Assembly (NCBI GenBank): GCA_010094045.1
Contig: ML986728.1
Location: forward strand, 1-29,072
From: Lojkania enalia
Taxonomy: Eukaryota; Ascomycota; Dothideomycetes; Pleosporales
Length of the DNA: 29,072 nt
Reading direction: 5' to 3'
Made by a program: the position numbers and the translations under genes. Of this stretch, positions 10,371-21,703 are shown one piece after another; within the stretch, counting starts at the first letter, position 1; every line of letters begins with the position of its first letter. The notes below the pieces were generated by a model, which was not told the DNA's origin, did not search any database, and worked only from the letters and a program-made list of their open reading frames with translations.

Positions 10371-10867
10371 ACTTATATATATAAATTAGATAGAAATAGT
10401 ACTTATTAATTCTATATTAGAATATTTAATTAATATTTTATAGTATTATTAAACTAGTTATATTTAAAGTCTAGTACTAGTAGTAGATATATAATAGCCT
10501 CTAATTAGCCGGTTATAAGATAGAGTAATAACTAAAAGCGATTATATACTATAAAGAGATTATTCTTATAGGTTTATAATAGAAGTATATAAGTAGAGTA
10601 TATAAAGGATATTTAAGTTAACTATAAAGAGCTATAAAGGTTAGAGTTATAAGGTTATTAAATATAATTTAGTCTTTCTACTATTCCTCTTACTTAGTTA
10701 CTAATCTGCGACTAAGCGGACTTAATAGCTTAGTCTTAACTAAGTTGCTAAGCCGTTTATATAACTAGCTCTACTCGTTTATCTATACAGAATTCTATAC
10801 TTTAATAGATTCTAGTACGAGGGTATCTATAATAAAGTAGCTTACTTACTTATATAGAATATTCGTT
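10371..10867. other. Unassigned AT-rich stretch with a nested hairpin
   Basis: No coding domain recognised on either strand. The clearest structure is a two-tier inverted repeat: outer arms CTTAGTTA (10693-10700) and TAACTAAG (10737-10744), inner arms ACTAAG (10711-10716) and CTTAGT (10729-10734). CTTACTTACTTATAT at 10841-10855 resembles the family-C terminal repeat and may be the 3' end of Cprime. If so, Cprime has an extra few hundred bases here relative to C, possibly another small insertion. Confidence 0.5.
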
Positions 10868-10989
10868 TATAAAATATATTATACTATTATACTAAATATA
10901 CTTTCTTTTATATATTTTATATTTAGTTACTTCTTCTAATTATCTTTTAAATTTAGAATTATAAGTTTAAAGAAGTATATTTTAATATA
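10868..10989 (-). mobile_element. A5: fragment of a family-A pogo element (transposase C-terminal coding)
   Basis: The plus-strand text (ACTAAATATACTTTCTTTTA onward) matches A3 at about 11870-11960, so the element lies on the minus strand and this is the Lys/Arg-rich region just before the C-terminal knuckle. It stops abruptly at 10989, where A4 begins after a TA (10988-10989). The homologous point in A3 (after TTCTAATATA, about 11970) is also TA. The rest of A5 should lie beyond the right end of A4, outside the window; its left part may have been split by Cprime. Confidence 0.75.
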
Positions 10990-11540
10990 ATATAAAGTAC
11001 TATCGAGTAAACTACTCTATTAAGTAAGCTAAAATTTCTTAGTAGTAAATATAATAACTATAATATATAATACTTTAACATCTATAAAGAAATAATACTT
11101 AGTAAGAAGGTAGAATTAAGCTTACTCTTTAAGTATATAAAACCGGCTAATTCTAAAACTTATAAGCTACTACTAATACGTTTAGTATATTATAACTAAC
11201 TCTCTAGTAGAAATATAAAGAAACTCTTATATATACTAATTACTACGTAAACTACTAAAAGTTAACTATAATTAAAGAGTAGATAATCGTATAATATATT
11301 CTTAATCTAGATTTATAAGAAATTACGCCCTAGCTATATAAAGTAGTAGCTATAATAGATAAACTATTAGCTATATATAGTAAAAAGCTAGTAGATAAAA
11401 ATTAGGTTAAGAGATTTATAATATATATAAATAAGCTTAAAATAGTATTTAATTAGGTAAAGAACTACTAGAGGATATAATAAAAGGATTTTAAAGTTAT
11501 TAGCATATTATTTAAGCTTATTAAAGAGATAAAAGTTATA
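10990..11540 (+). mobile_element. A4, 5' piece: family-A pogo element interrupted by A3
   Basis: Starts with ATATAAAGTACTATCGAG, the RIP-mutated form of the A2 tip ACGTAAAGTACTACCGAG, after TA at 10988-10989. It continues through the transposase N-terminus, including the CENP-B/Tc5-type HTH (about 11275-11340). It ends at 11540 in GTTATA, where A3 was inserted. Continuation of A4 is found at 21703-20653 (now inverted) and at 23854. Joining GTTATA to TATAGTAT at 21703 restores register with A2 (GCTAAATACAGTAT). Confidence 0.88.
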
Positions 11541-12374
11541 ATATATTCTACTATCGAAGCGGCCAAACTATTAAAGCGGCTACTTTTTCTTAGCGCAACG
11601 AATACTATATATAAAAAGTTAATTTACTTAATACTAATAAGAGATTCTATGTATAATACACTTTTATCTGATTTAGAATTTTCCCTACTATCATTTTAGC
11701 ACGTACGAGCGTTATATCCAGTCTTACTATAGTTACTATAGTAGTATTAAGCTGGTTGAGCTCTTTCTTAAGTATCAGTACTACAAGTCTTCTTAAAGGG
11801 CTAAGAGCTTATAGATGCTTCAGCAGCTATATATAAAGATCCCTTACTATATAATACTATACTACTATACTAAATATACTTTCTTTTACGCGTTTTATAC
11901 TTAGTTACTTCTTCTAATTACCTTTTAAGCTTAGAGTTACGAGCTTAAAGAAGCGCATTCTAATATAGCATTAACTCAGCACCTTTTATAAGCTGTAAGA
12001 ATCCTTCTTACGCCTCTTTTAGTAATCGTATAAAGGACTTTTATATAAGTATTAATTGTAACCTAAATTAATATATATTACTTAGAGTTTTAAACTACTA
12101 GAAATTTTCTTATAAAAGTAGTTCTAGTAGAATATATAGTTATATATTAAGGTAATCTAATATAACCTACGCGTTTAGAGGAATAATTCTTATTATTTTA
12201 AAAGCCTTTCAATAGTTCTCGTATATAAATATATTAAAAAACGCGTTCTTAAAGGCTAGAAGGAAGCCTTTTTTATTAATATAGTAGACGTGTTAGCGCG
12301 CTAAGTCTTATATATACTATAAATACTTCAGCTTTAATAGTAAGATGTAAACTATATTAAGAGGCTAAAGTATA
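11541..12374 (-). mobile_element. A3, 3' piece: transposase C-terminus and 3' terminal repeat, interrupted by copia
   Basis: On the minus strand this runs from just before the third catalytic position (Asn; CCTCTTAATATAG) through a region matching A1 26540-26836 and 28688-29072, a zinc-knuckle relic ending YNARTC at about 11701-11720, to the terminal repeat at 11541 (ATATATTCTACTATCGAAGC on plus). TA at 11539-11540 is the target. Together with 18044-18780 and 21704-21979 it makes about 1.85 kb, the length of A2. Similarity to A1 (tips ATATATTCTAC) places A3 in a different subfamily from A2 and A4. Confidence 0.88.
12370..12374. repeat. Target-site duplication of the copia element (left)
   Basis: GTATA at 12370-12374 pairs with ATATA at 18039-18043 (one G/A difference, RIP-compatible). 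The rejoined site is four bases shorter than the homologous TA-repeat in A1, so slippage in the TATA run leaves some doubt about the exact length. Confidence 0.6.
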
Positions 12375-12580
12375 TATATTATAGGGATTTTCGGCTAGTC
12401 TACTAAGCTGTATCAGATATCGACGTATGATATTACGGTTGATATCACGCCGGATATTATACTAGATATTAGCTGATATACCCCTTTTTTATGTACATAA
12501 ATATGGCCCGCTGGCCATCTTTAATTAACCAGTTCAGCTCCTCATCTCCCTCCCTGAGACAAGATTCGCCTCTTACTATA
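12375..12580 (+). repeat. Copia 5' LTR (206 bp)
   Basis: Starts TATATTATAGGG (3' copy TGTATTATAGGG) and ends TTACTATA (3' copy CACCACA), consistent with an original TG...CA. The stretch 12493-12575 is nearly unmutated compared with the rest, and includes ATGGCC/GGCCAT arms around CGCT (12503-12518) just after a TA-rich possible TATA element (about 12495-12503). It would supply the promoter and polyadenylation signal. Confidence 0.92.
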
Positions 12581-12600
12581 GTTATAAGCCCGGTTACCGC
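12581..12600 (+). promoter_or_regulatory. Probable minus-strand primer binding site of copia
   Basis: GTTATAAGCCCGGTTACC follows the 5' LTR directly, where the tRNA-complementary primer site belongs. The tRNA is not identified. The following leader to 12862 holds no recognised feature. Confidence 0.55.
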
Positions 12601-12862
12601 ACTAAAATAACTGCAACTCAACCTTTTTATATATATATTACGATCAATATCGCACCTTTTTTATTTAGTGTCGTAATATCGCAATATCATCATCTTTATC
12701 GTTTACCAACGATTTTTTTAGGCACTCAGCTATCAGAATTACGTGTAAATTCTATACTTTATAAGCCTATTAACACGCTGTATCGCGTTTAAGGCTATTT
12801 TATTCTCCAGTATTAATATATTCTAGTATATTTCTGGTGTTACAACAGTTGCATACTCCTCT

Positions 12863-15800
12863 ATAGCTATATCTAAGAAGAAGATACTTAGTACCCCTAG
12901 TAATTAGGAGGATTAGCTCGAGCAGCGTAAACTAACAGCTAGTAGGCTGAGGGTATGAGAATATTTAGATCTAAGCGTACCTTCTGAAGAGGTTAAAATC
13001 TATAAGCTAGAACCTCCCCTCTCTAATATAGGTGAGTTCCGGACCCCGAAGATAAATCTAGAAGGGGAAATAGAAAGATACCCCTCTAGTAGAGTTATGT
13101 ATAAGGAGATGACCTTAATATAAATAACAGATTGGAACTGGGCAAGGGACTAGTATAACTGATAGAGGAAGGATTAGATTAAGATCGATAACGCTCTCTA
13201 TACTATATATAGCGATATCTTAACGATAACATCGCCTTAACATAAAGTAATACTTAGCAATAATATAACTAGCTACAAGATTCTTAGAATCTTACAGGAA
13301 AAGTTAGCGCCTACTATCAAGTCGAGGGAGCAACTAATCTAGAAGGAATATTAAGCTCTCCTTAAGTACCCAACTGATAGAGAGGTAGAGAAGTAGCTAA
13401 ATTAGTAGAATCAGATAATCTATTATACTAAGGCTGCTGGCTTAGCAGAAGTTTAGGGCCTTAGAGTAGAAAAGGATTTTCTTCTAACAGTTGTTAAGAA
13501 AGATAAGGTGTGGGCGCTAATCTATATAGTACTAATCAACGCTAAAAATAAGCCAGGTGGGATTAATCAACTAATTCCTACGATTAAACAATTGGTATAC
13601 TAATATACTAATTACTATAGATGTTTTAATTTATAGAAGGTACTCGGCTCGTTTATAGCTTTACGACGTCTATTAATTCCTTAAGCAAATTCTAATAGTA
13701 CTACACAGCAGCTTTAAGAAAAATCCGGTTCGCGATCGCGTACTCTACCACCCTACTTCTATAAGAAGCGGCACTTCTAGAGTAATTGCGAGTACGTAAA
13801 CGAATCGATTAGGCTACTAAACTGGGTACTAGATTAGGAAATACTAAAAGCCTAAGATAATATCTTAAATAGGAATAACTAGGGAAAAAAGAATACCCTA
13901 AAGGTAAATATAGAAAAATATAAGAAGTTAAAATCCTCGTTTAATAGTAAAGCCTCTATAAAAGCTACTAGCCTCTAGAGAAATACCTAAGTAATTTAAA
14001 GGGGCAATTTTTCAGCGAGTACTACCCCTAAGAAAGAAGATACTAGTATCCTAAATCGGTAGATACTTAATTTAGGTTCTAATATCTATATATACAACTC
14101 TAAGGCTTTTAGTTAGTAGACTACTTAGATAGTAAATTCTGAAGATAAAATTACTGCGGGAGGTAGTATATACCCTATATTAGAATAGGGTACTATTACA
14201 ATTATAATTAATTCTCCTACAGGTCTGAGAGATATTAAGCTAATAGAAGTTGCTTACGTCCCTTAGTTGCTAACTAATATAATAGCCCTAATTAGAAATA
14301 GAGAATAAAGTATCTAGTTTAACTCAGGTAGAGATTACCTTTACTAGTATAATTACTATAATATCGTTTGTTATTTAGAGTTGTTTAACAGCTACTAGCT
14401 ACTAAACGCAGACCTAGTAAAAAGGCCTCTACTTAATTTACTTTCCGGATATAAGATAGTCGCAGTAATTAAGGAAAAGCTTTTCTATTACTAGTAACTA
14501 ATGCGAATTATTTCTTTAGCTGAAGCGTACTAATTATTAGGCTACCTAGGTAGAGATTTAGTATTAGCTCTGCCTCAAGCAGTTAAGGGTATCTAGTTAA
14601 GCGATTAGGAAGTACTAGTATAGTAAAATTGCTAGATATATATATAAGCGAAGTTATTACAGTAGATTAGCTAGTATAGTTAACTTTACCCAGCTACTAA
14701 ACTATTTAAGAGAATTACGATTGATATTATACAACTTTAGAAGGACTATAAGAGGTACTACAATAGTAAGAGATACCTATTTTATATAGTTAATCAGGTG
14801 TTCTAGTAGTATAAGGGATTTACAATATATAATTAGTTAAAATCTACCCTCGTAAAAGCCTTTAAAATACTATTAGCAAAAATTGAACGATAGTACAAAA
14901 GAAAGATCGTATATATCTATATAAATAACGACTTAAGCTTCTTAGAACTTATAGAAGTATTACTTAATTAAGAAATTGCGATTAAAGCTCGCGCGCCTTA
15001 TACGCCTAAGTAGAATAGTCTAGTAGAGTAAGTAGAATACTAAATTATAACCCGCGCGCGCGCTCTCGCGATAGAAGATAATATCTCTAATAAATACGCT
15101 AACAAATTAGCTTATACAGCGATATACCTACTTAATAGAACGCTAATTGCAAGCCTTCGATTTAAAACCCTATATAAGGCCGTTTTTAGCTATAAACCGT
15201 CTCTTACTTACCTTTAGGTTATAGGATCGCGAGCGTATGTTTTGGATAAAACTCTATTAAAAGGCGATAAACTAGTATTGCGGGTACTAATTGGGAAACT
15301 CTTGCGATATAGGAGTATAAATATATACCGAGTGCTGATTCCGAAATTAAAACGGGTACTTAATACTAGGGATATTATATTTAGCGATATTATATCTAGT
15401 AAGGAGGAGGAGTATCTGCTAAAAGAATCCCTAGAGAAGATTCGTTTTCAAATTAACGATATTAAGAGCTCTATCGACAGTAGTAATAATAAAACAATTA
15501 AAGTTGTAGAAGTAATCTACGAGGATTAGCTGCTTAATTAAGATATTTCTACTGAGTCAGCAGGTAATTTAATTAGTAAGAAGGCCTATTAGTAGGAGAA
15601 TACTATTTTTAAAGAATAAATCGACGATATTACTAGTAATTAGGGACTCCTAATACTAGAATTAATACCAGCGCTAGTGCTAAGGAATTAGGATACCCTT
15701 ACAACACTGCTAGTAGATAGTAAGGATACTGCGTTTAGCGATAATTTGCTATAAGAATAGTAACTATCGCCTCCTTATGCTTATATACTTTTAAGAAGAA

Positions 15801-17638
15801 TAAATAATGCCCCGCGGAGGGAAGAAATTAGTAGCTAAATATTAAGGGATAATATAATTTAGGGAGGTAGGTCTCTATATAGCCGCAGGCCGCCTTAGTT
15901 ATACTTTACTACCTTTATAGTACTATCTAATAGCGAGCTAATACCGGCAAATTATATAAAGAAAACTCGTACTATTAGAAAATATTATCGCAATTAGCTT
16001 CTACTAGAACTAAAGTACTATAAGGATCTAAAGAATTACCCTTTTAGTACTAGCTTCTATAAGGCCTGTTATGCTGAGTTATAGAAGTAGGAGGATATAG
16101 ATACCTAGTAAAAGGTAATAATCCTCTAAGACTCTACTAAAATTCTCCTAGTAATATAGGTATTTGTATATAAATTTAATAAGGACGGTTTTCTATATAA
16201 ATTTAAGGCTAGATTAGTCGTATGCAGTAATCTGCAATCTTAATAGGGAGATACCTATACTACTATACTAGCCGCACGAACCTTTTACTTTCTAATATTA
16301 ATTACAACTTATTTTAAACTCAATATATACTAGTTCAATATTATTAACACGTTCCTTAACTACCGATTAGACAGGTTGATATATATCTATATACTAGAAG
16401 GTTTCGTATATAAGTATAGGAAATATCTACAACTATAGAAAGCTATATATAGCCTTAAAGATACTCTAAAACTTTAGTATTATAAGCTGGATAGGACTCT
16501 AAGGTAATTAGGCCTTAAAATAATACTAGGAATATCTTGCTTATACGCAAATAATAAGCTAATCGTCTTCTTTTATATTAATAATATCGTAATCCTAGTT
16601 TACCTATTAAATATCTCTGCTAAGTAGAAATTTGAATTGTAATTGAGTAATAAATATGAACTTCGATCTCTTAGAGATTTAAATTAGTTTCTAGAAGTTC
16701 GAGTCGTATGCGATATATAGTAGCGTAAGACCTAGCTGCTATAGAATTTATTTATTAATAAGGTAGTAGCGCGATTTAATATTACGGTTAATAAGAAGGC
16801 GCCGAGTACGCCTCTACACGAGAACGTGCTACCAGCTACTACTAAGGAATCCTCTAATAGGATATCTTACTACTAACAACTAATTAGTTGTCTAGCCTAG
16901 ATCGCAATTTTTATACGCTCTAATATCGCGCGAGCGTACTTAATATTATTATAATATCTCTAGAACTCTAGTAATTATTATATTAACGCTGCCTTAAGGG
17001 TATAGTAATATCTAATTAGTATAAAGTACTTAGCAATTATAGCAACAGCTGATAATATATAAAATACTTCTACTATTAGCTAGAGTAGTAATACTAATTA
17101 TATTAACCCTATAGAGTAATTACTATTCTATAGCGCATCTAATATAGCCTTTAGCGATAATCCTAATACTTGTTAAAGTTCCTACAGCTATATATTTCAA
17201 CTTTTTAGGATGCTGATCGATTAAAAAGCCTTAATTCAGCGTACGGTTATAAAATCGACTACTAAGGTAGAATTATTAGCACTATTAGTCGCCGGATTAG
17301 AAATGGAGTAGTAGTAGAAGGCCTTCGCCTTACTACGCTTCCATATTAACGCGTAACTAGTACTACTTTACAATAATTAACAAATAGTAGATATCGTAAA
17401 TAAGCTATCTAAGTATCTTAATACTAAACTTTACTATGTAGATATATACTAGTACTAGCTACGTTAAAAAGTAGTAGAGTAGAGATTTATAATTAGTTGG
17501 CAACTAACGAATCTAATACCAGCCGATAGTTTTATAAAAGTTCTACAGCCGCAATAATACTAAAAGTTTATTAAGCAACTGAAAATAGAAGATATTTCAG
17601 CTAGAATCGAATCTCAGGAATTTCTATTAGCTAAATAA
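12863..17638 (+). pseudogene. gag-pol: copia gag-pol polyprotein: gag knuckle, protease, integrase, RT, RNase H
   Basis: One frame (codons at 12863, 12866...) runs for about 1590 codons with no frameshift; only stops and missense changes break it. The start is inferred at ATA GCT ATA (12863-12871, from ATG GCT ATG). In order: gag with a knuckle relic KKRHF.SNCEYV at about 13757-13800; protease, active Asp at 14096 now Asn (YNS); integrase at about 14560-15370 including ITIDII at about 14720 and APYTPK.NSLVE at about 14990-15030; RT at about 16140-16700 with its catalytic YIDD reading YINN at 16574-16585; RNase H at about 17240-17560 (KVELLALLVAGLEME, VDIVNKLSKYLNT). The only long uninterrupted stretch is 15242-15529, the integrase C-terminus, which is chance survival rather than a gene. 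A CG-rich patch at about 15051-15066 shows that CpG was largely spared. The end at 17638 may be a RIP-made stop. Confidence 0.92.
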
Positions 17639-17820
17639 ATCGATTACTAATAAGAATCTTAGAGGGTGATTAAAAATTAATTATAACTCACCCTATATCA
17701 CATTAAATTGATATTTCTGCAAGCGTACTTAGCTCTACTACTAGTTACTCTATATAATTTACCTCTTTTAGTATAGTATCTACCTTCATTTTTTTCGACG
17801 CAGCTTCTCCTTTGCAGTTA

Positions 17821-17832
17821 AAGCTGGGGGGG
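17821..17832 (+). promoter_or_regulatory. Copia polypurine tract
   Basis: AAGCTGGGGGGG abuts the 3' LTR at 17833, the expected primer for plus-strand synthesis. The G-run is intact. Confidence 0.85.
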
Positions 17833-18038
17833 TGTATTATAGGGATTTTCGGCTAGTCTGCCGAGCTGTATTAGATATCGACGTACGATATCACGGTTAA
17901 TATCACGCCGGATATTACGCTAGATATTAGCTAATATACCCCTTTTTCATGTATATAAATATGGCCCGCTGGCCATCTTCAATCAACCAGTTCAGCTCCT
18001 CATCTCCCTCCCTGAGACAAGATTCGCCTCTCACCACA
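17833..18038 (+). repeat. Copia 3' LTR (206 bp)
   Basis: Same length as the 5' copy. Retains TG at the start and CACCACA at the end. All differences from the 5' LTR are C/T or G/A, some in each direction, so each copy was mutated independently after insertion. Confidence 0.93.
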
Positions 18039-18043
18039 ATATA

Positions 18044-18780
18044 TAATAAATAAGAAGGTATATAAAATGTTAGGATCTTTTATATAAGATAGTAATTTTT
18101 AAATTCTTAGTTAAGGTAGCTTTTATAGCTGTCTAAAATAAGTAGCTTATATAACTCTATCTAATATATCTTTATATACTTATTAAAGTGCTTTAGCTAC
18201 TTAAGACTAAGCGTATTATTTGTCTAGCCGTTCTTAGAGACTAAAATTTTCCAATCGTATAGTATATCTACTTCTTTATACTATATAGAGATATAGACGC
18301 GTTCTTAATAGATAATAAATAGTAGGGTTGTATATATAGTAGTATAGATACTTTAGATAACTATAACCTACTTACGATTATCTAGCTGTATAAGAGTAGA
18401 TCTTATATAATATTTTAAACCTATAACAACCTTTATAGTATTAATAATATCTATCTAAAAGCCTATCTTATTAAAGTTGTAGATATTATTATTATATATA
18501 CTATATTTCGCAATTATATCTTATACAAGCTTAAACTATATATTAATAACCTCTAGATTCTCTTATTTTATTCTTTAGCAATCTTTTACTCGATTAAAGG
18601 CTATTTTAAACTTGTTTATACGCGCTATAAATCGTTTAAACTAATTTTTTCCTATAGATATTCTACTATATATACCTAATAGTTTATCTACTATATCTAC
18701 TACTTTATATAGCCAGAGCGCAAATCCTCGCAAATTAAGGTTAAGAATATATTATATGATTGTTTATTCTTCGGTTACTA
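18044..18780 (-). mobile_element. A3, middle piece: transposase HTH and first two catalytic positions
   Basis: On the minus strand it reads from the CENP-B/Tc5-type HTH (ending in GRFA-like sequence at about 18720) past catalytic position 1 (18470-18472, Asn) and position 2 (18131-18133, GAC, Asp retained), 113 codons apart, to the copia insertion. At 18780 it is cut by B2. Its missing 5' end is now at 21704-21979: AGCTTATA there plus GTAACCGAAG here rejoin to match A1 (AGCTTATAATAACCAAAG) and A2 (AGCTTACAGCAACTGAAG). Confidence 0.88.
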
Positions 18781-20652
18781 ACGTATAGTATAAGCGAGCT
18801 GATTACCTAAGCGAGCTAATTATAATGCTAAGACTACACTAAAATCGCAACTACTTTTCGTAAAATATTATACTTTTTTACATTCTATCGTACTATATAA
18901 TATAGTAGCCTATTCTTCTATATCTATAGTATTATTTTTACACGTCCGCGAGTTATACTTAGCCTTGCTGTACTACTTACAGCGCCTTTAAGTTAGCTGG
19001 TCTCTATTAACGCGCGCCTTCTTCCTACTCTTCTTTCTATTAGTACGAGTGCTAAAATCTTTTAGAGTAGTTAATTAAGCGCCTTCTTTAATTGTTAGAT
19101 TACCTTTCTTCTATATACGCTTTCTTTTATACGATTAATATTATATAGCAGCTTTATTAGCTGCTTAAAGCTTAGTAACCTAAGCGCGTAATAGTACGTT
19201 TTTATATATTATATATACAGCACCCTTTATAAACTATTTAAACACCTCTACTATTAAAATAGACGAGCTATCTAGGTGCTTTTAAACTCTTAATCAAACG
19301 TATGTAGATTAAGACCTAAATTCGATAGGATTACTTAGTATTTTTAACTCCTAAGGGGTATCTTTAACTATAAGAAGTATTAGTATATATAGTTAAACTT
19401 CGAGTTTTAATAGTATTATATCTAAGTTAAATAGAACTAGGCTAGTACTTTAAAAGCTATTTAGGATATTACTCTTCGTAATTGCTGCGTTAAAAGCTGC
19501 TTTAAAGTAGGATAAGAACTCGATTTTTATAATATAGTTAATATAACCGCGTATTAGCTGCTCGACTTAGCACCTATATATAGTTTTTAAAGGTAAGAAA
19601 TAATCTACATCTAGTAGCTATAGTAGGTGTAATAAATATAGAGGTATATAGAGAGTAATAATATTCTTTTCCTTGTAGAGCTGCCTGAATTCAAGCGAGT
19701 TATAGCTCTTATAGCCGTCGAGAATTAGTAATTAATATATACTAATAGTACGATCCTTTATATACGCGTTAAAGTGCTTTAACTACTTAATATTAATATT
19801 ATTTATCGTCCAGCCGTTATTAGTAACCTGTATAGCCTAGGTTGGTAGAATATTATCTTCTTTATATTATATAGAGAGGTGGTAGATACCTGTAAAAATA
19901 ATAAAAGGTAGTATTATCTATCCTATTATATTAATGCCCTGAATAACTATAGTCCACTTATAATTACTTAGCTAGAGCTGCTTTAGTTAATTCCGTCTAT
20001 TAGAGCTAGTAACTACTACTTCTATTAATATTACGCTTATTATAAAGCCTAATTTGTTAAAGTTATATATATCTTTGTTAATAATACTATACTTAGCCTT
20101 TATATTCTATATAAGGTAGAACTAGCTTTCTATAACCTTAAGATCCTCGTATTTAGCTTTTAAATAGTTATACTTTTAATTGAATTTAACCTTAAGCTCA
20201 GGCGTACGTTTAATAAAGTTCTCTACCTAATTCTTTCTAACCTAGCTAGTAGAGCATATAGCTAGCAGTAAATTGGCTATATTTTAAATAGCAGTAAGCC
20301 GCAGTAGAAATCCTCTTATATCTAGATCTAGTATATGCTAAACAATTACCTACTCCTCAGTTTTACTAAGCTTTATTAAATTAGGCCGGCAATTACGTTG
20401 TAGAGCTGTTCCTCGCCTTTATATACTAAGTATACTTTAAGAGATATTATAGATTAATGCAACGCGACGCATAGTTAGTATTACATCTTATTAAAAAGCT
20501 TAAAGTATAAGCTGTATTCTAGCTTCTTTCTAAATTAATTCTATAGTTATTAGTTGTAGTATAATACTATAAAGTATAATTATCGCGATTTTAGTAGAGT
20601 CTTAGTATTATAATTAGCTCGCTTAGGTAATTAGCTCGCTTATACTATACGT
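18781..20652 (-). mobile_element. B2: complete pogo-like transposon, minus strand (1872 bp)
   Basis: Ends are ACGTATAGTATAAGCGAGCT (left, plus strand) and its inverted counterpart at 20652, with TA at 18779-18780 and 20653-20654. Same length as B3. Its two flanks belong to different host elements: left A3, right A4. The missing partners of both flanks sit beside B3, so B2 may be a recombinant of two original B copies. Confidence 0.93.
18820..20562 (-). pseudogene. B2 transposase, one of three catalytic Asp lost
   Basis: Collinear with B3: ATA (from ATG) at 20560-20562, TAA at 18820-18822, 580 codons, no net indel. Catalytic position 1 is Asn (GTT on plus at 20056-20058), position 2 is Asp (GTC at 19717-19719) and position 3 is Asp (ATC at 19609-19611). 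Several in-frame stops remain, so it is inactive, but it is less mutated than B1. Confidence 0.86.
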
Positions 20653-21358
20653 TATATTATTTAGAGTTTTTAATATTTATAATATTTATAGTATAGAAAG
20701 TTTTAGTAGAATATATAGTCGTACTTTAAAGTACTTAAGTATTATCTATATATTTAAAGGGACTAAGTTTAATACTTTAAAAGCTTTTTAATAGTTATTA
20801 TATATAAATATATTAAAAAATACATTTCTAAAAGCTAGTAAAAAGGCTTTTTTATTTATATAGAAGATATACTAGTATACTAAGTCTCGTATATATTAAG
20901 AGTACTTCTATTTTAAAGGCCTAAAGTAAATTATATTAAGTAGCTCGAGGATATATAATAAATAGGCTAGTATATAGAGAGTAAAGATCTTATTTTTAAA
21001 ATAGTAGTCTTTAAAATTCTAGTTAAAGTAGCTTTAATAGCTATCTAGAATTAGCAGCTAATATATTTCTATCTAATATACCTTTATATAAGTATTAAAG
21101 TACTTTAACTACTTAAAACTAAATATATTATTTATCCAGCTATTTTTAGATACTAAAAACTTCTAATTATATAGTATATCTATCTTTATATACTAAGTAA
21201 AGATATAGATACGCTTTTTATAGATAATAAAAAGTAGGGTTATATACCCTACTATATAGATATTCTAGATTATAGTAATCTACTTTTAATTATCTAGCTA
21301 TATAATATTAGGCTTTATACGTCTCTTTAAGCCTATAATAACTTTTATAAACCTAATT
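20653..21358 (-). mobile_element. A4, middle piece (inverted): transposase second half
   Basis: On the minus strand this matches A2 from about 27470 to 28150, including the transposase core after catalytic position 1 and the long linker ending CTAAATAATATA. It is in opposite orientation to the 5' piece of A4 (10990-11540) and the 3' piece (23854 on), because the block 20653-21979 has been flipped. The solo LTR interrupts it at 21359. Confidence 0.88.
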
Positions 21359-21637
21359 TATAATAGTATAAATAAGATAATAGGTCTAAATATAGTACGA
21401 ATCCACTTAGAGGTATATAGAAGTATATAGGGGTTCAGGGACCTAGAAATTCTATTAACACCTATAGGCCTTGTACGAAAGGATATAGAAGAACTACTAA
21501 GCTACTTATAAGGGAGTATACAACTATATATGGAAGAGAAAAGGGGCGGAGCTGGGGGTAGAATAAGATAAGTAAAAAGCTTTAGGATAAGGTTGTATAT
21601 AAAGCTTTTCGTAGAACGATTTCTTCGCATCGTTACA
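21359..21637 (-). repeat. Solo LTR of the G1 gypsy family (279 bp)
   Basis: Reverse complement starts TGTAACGATGCGAAG and ends CTATTATA. It is the same length as the G1 3' LTR and matches it throughout apart from mostly C/T and G/A differences. A perfect 5-bp duplication TAATT flanks it (21354-21358, 21638-21642), which together with the lack of internal sequence shows a complete insertion reduced by LTR-LTR recombination. It preserves more of the original sequence than the G1 copy, for example intact TG at its tip. Confidence 0.95.
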
Positions 21638-21642
21638 TAATT

Positions 21643-21703
21643 ATACTTATCTAAAAACTAGTCTTATTAAAATTATATATATCCTTATTATAAATACTAT
21701 ATA
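21643..21703 (-). mobile_element. A4, short piece with catalytic position 1
   Basis: On the minus strand it begins TATAGTATTTATAATAAGG, which continues A4 from 11540, and contains catalytic position 1 at 21666-21668 (Asn). It abuts the A3 5' terminal repeat through TA at 21702-21703, the same target TA as at 11539-11540. Confidence 0.85.

Larger units (their letters stand above)
12375..18038 (+). mobile_element. Complete Ty1/copia LTR retrotransposon (5664 bp), RIP-inactivated
   Basis: Two 206-bp LTRs (12375-12580, 17833-18038) flank a single long gag-pol frame in the order gag, protease, integrase, RT, RNase H, which defines Ty1/copia. A polypurine tract ends directly at the 3' LTR. The element splits A3. 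All 18 differences I count between the LTRs are transitions, so LTR divergence here measures RIP rather than age. Confidence 0.95.

Noticed and set aside
15242..15529. 95-codon ATG-initiated open frame that could be listed as a small gene
   Set aside because: It is in the same frame as the copia polyprotein before and after it and corresponds to the integrase C-terminus (KGDKL.LRVLIGKLL, LNTRDIIFSD). The ATG is an internal Met or chance codon.
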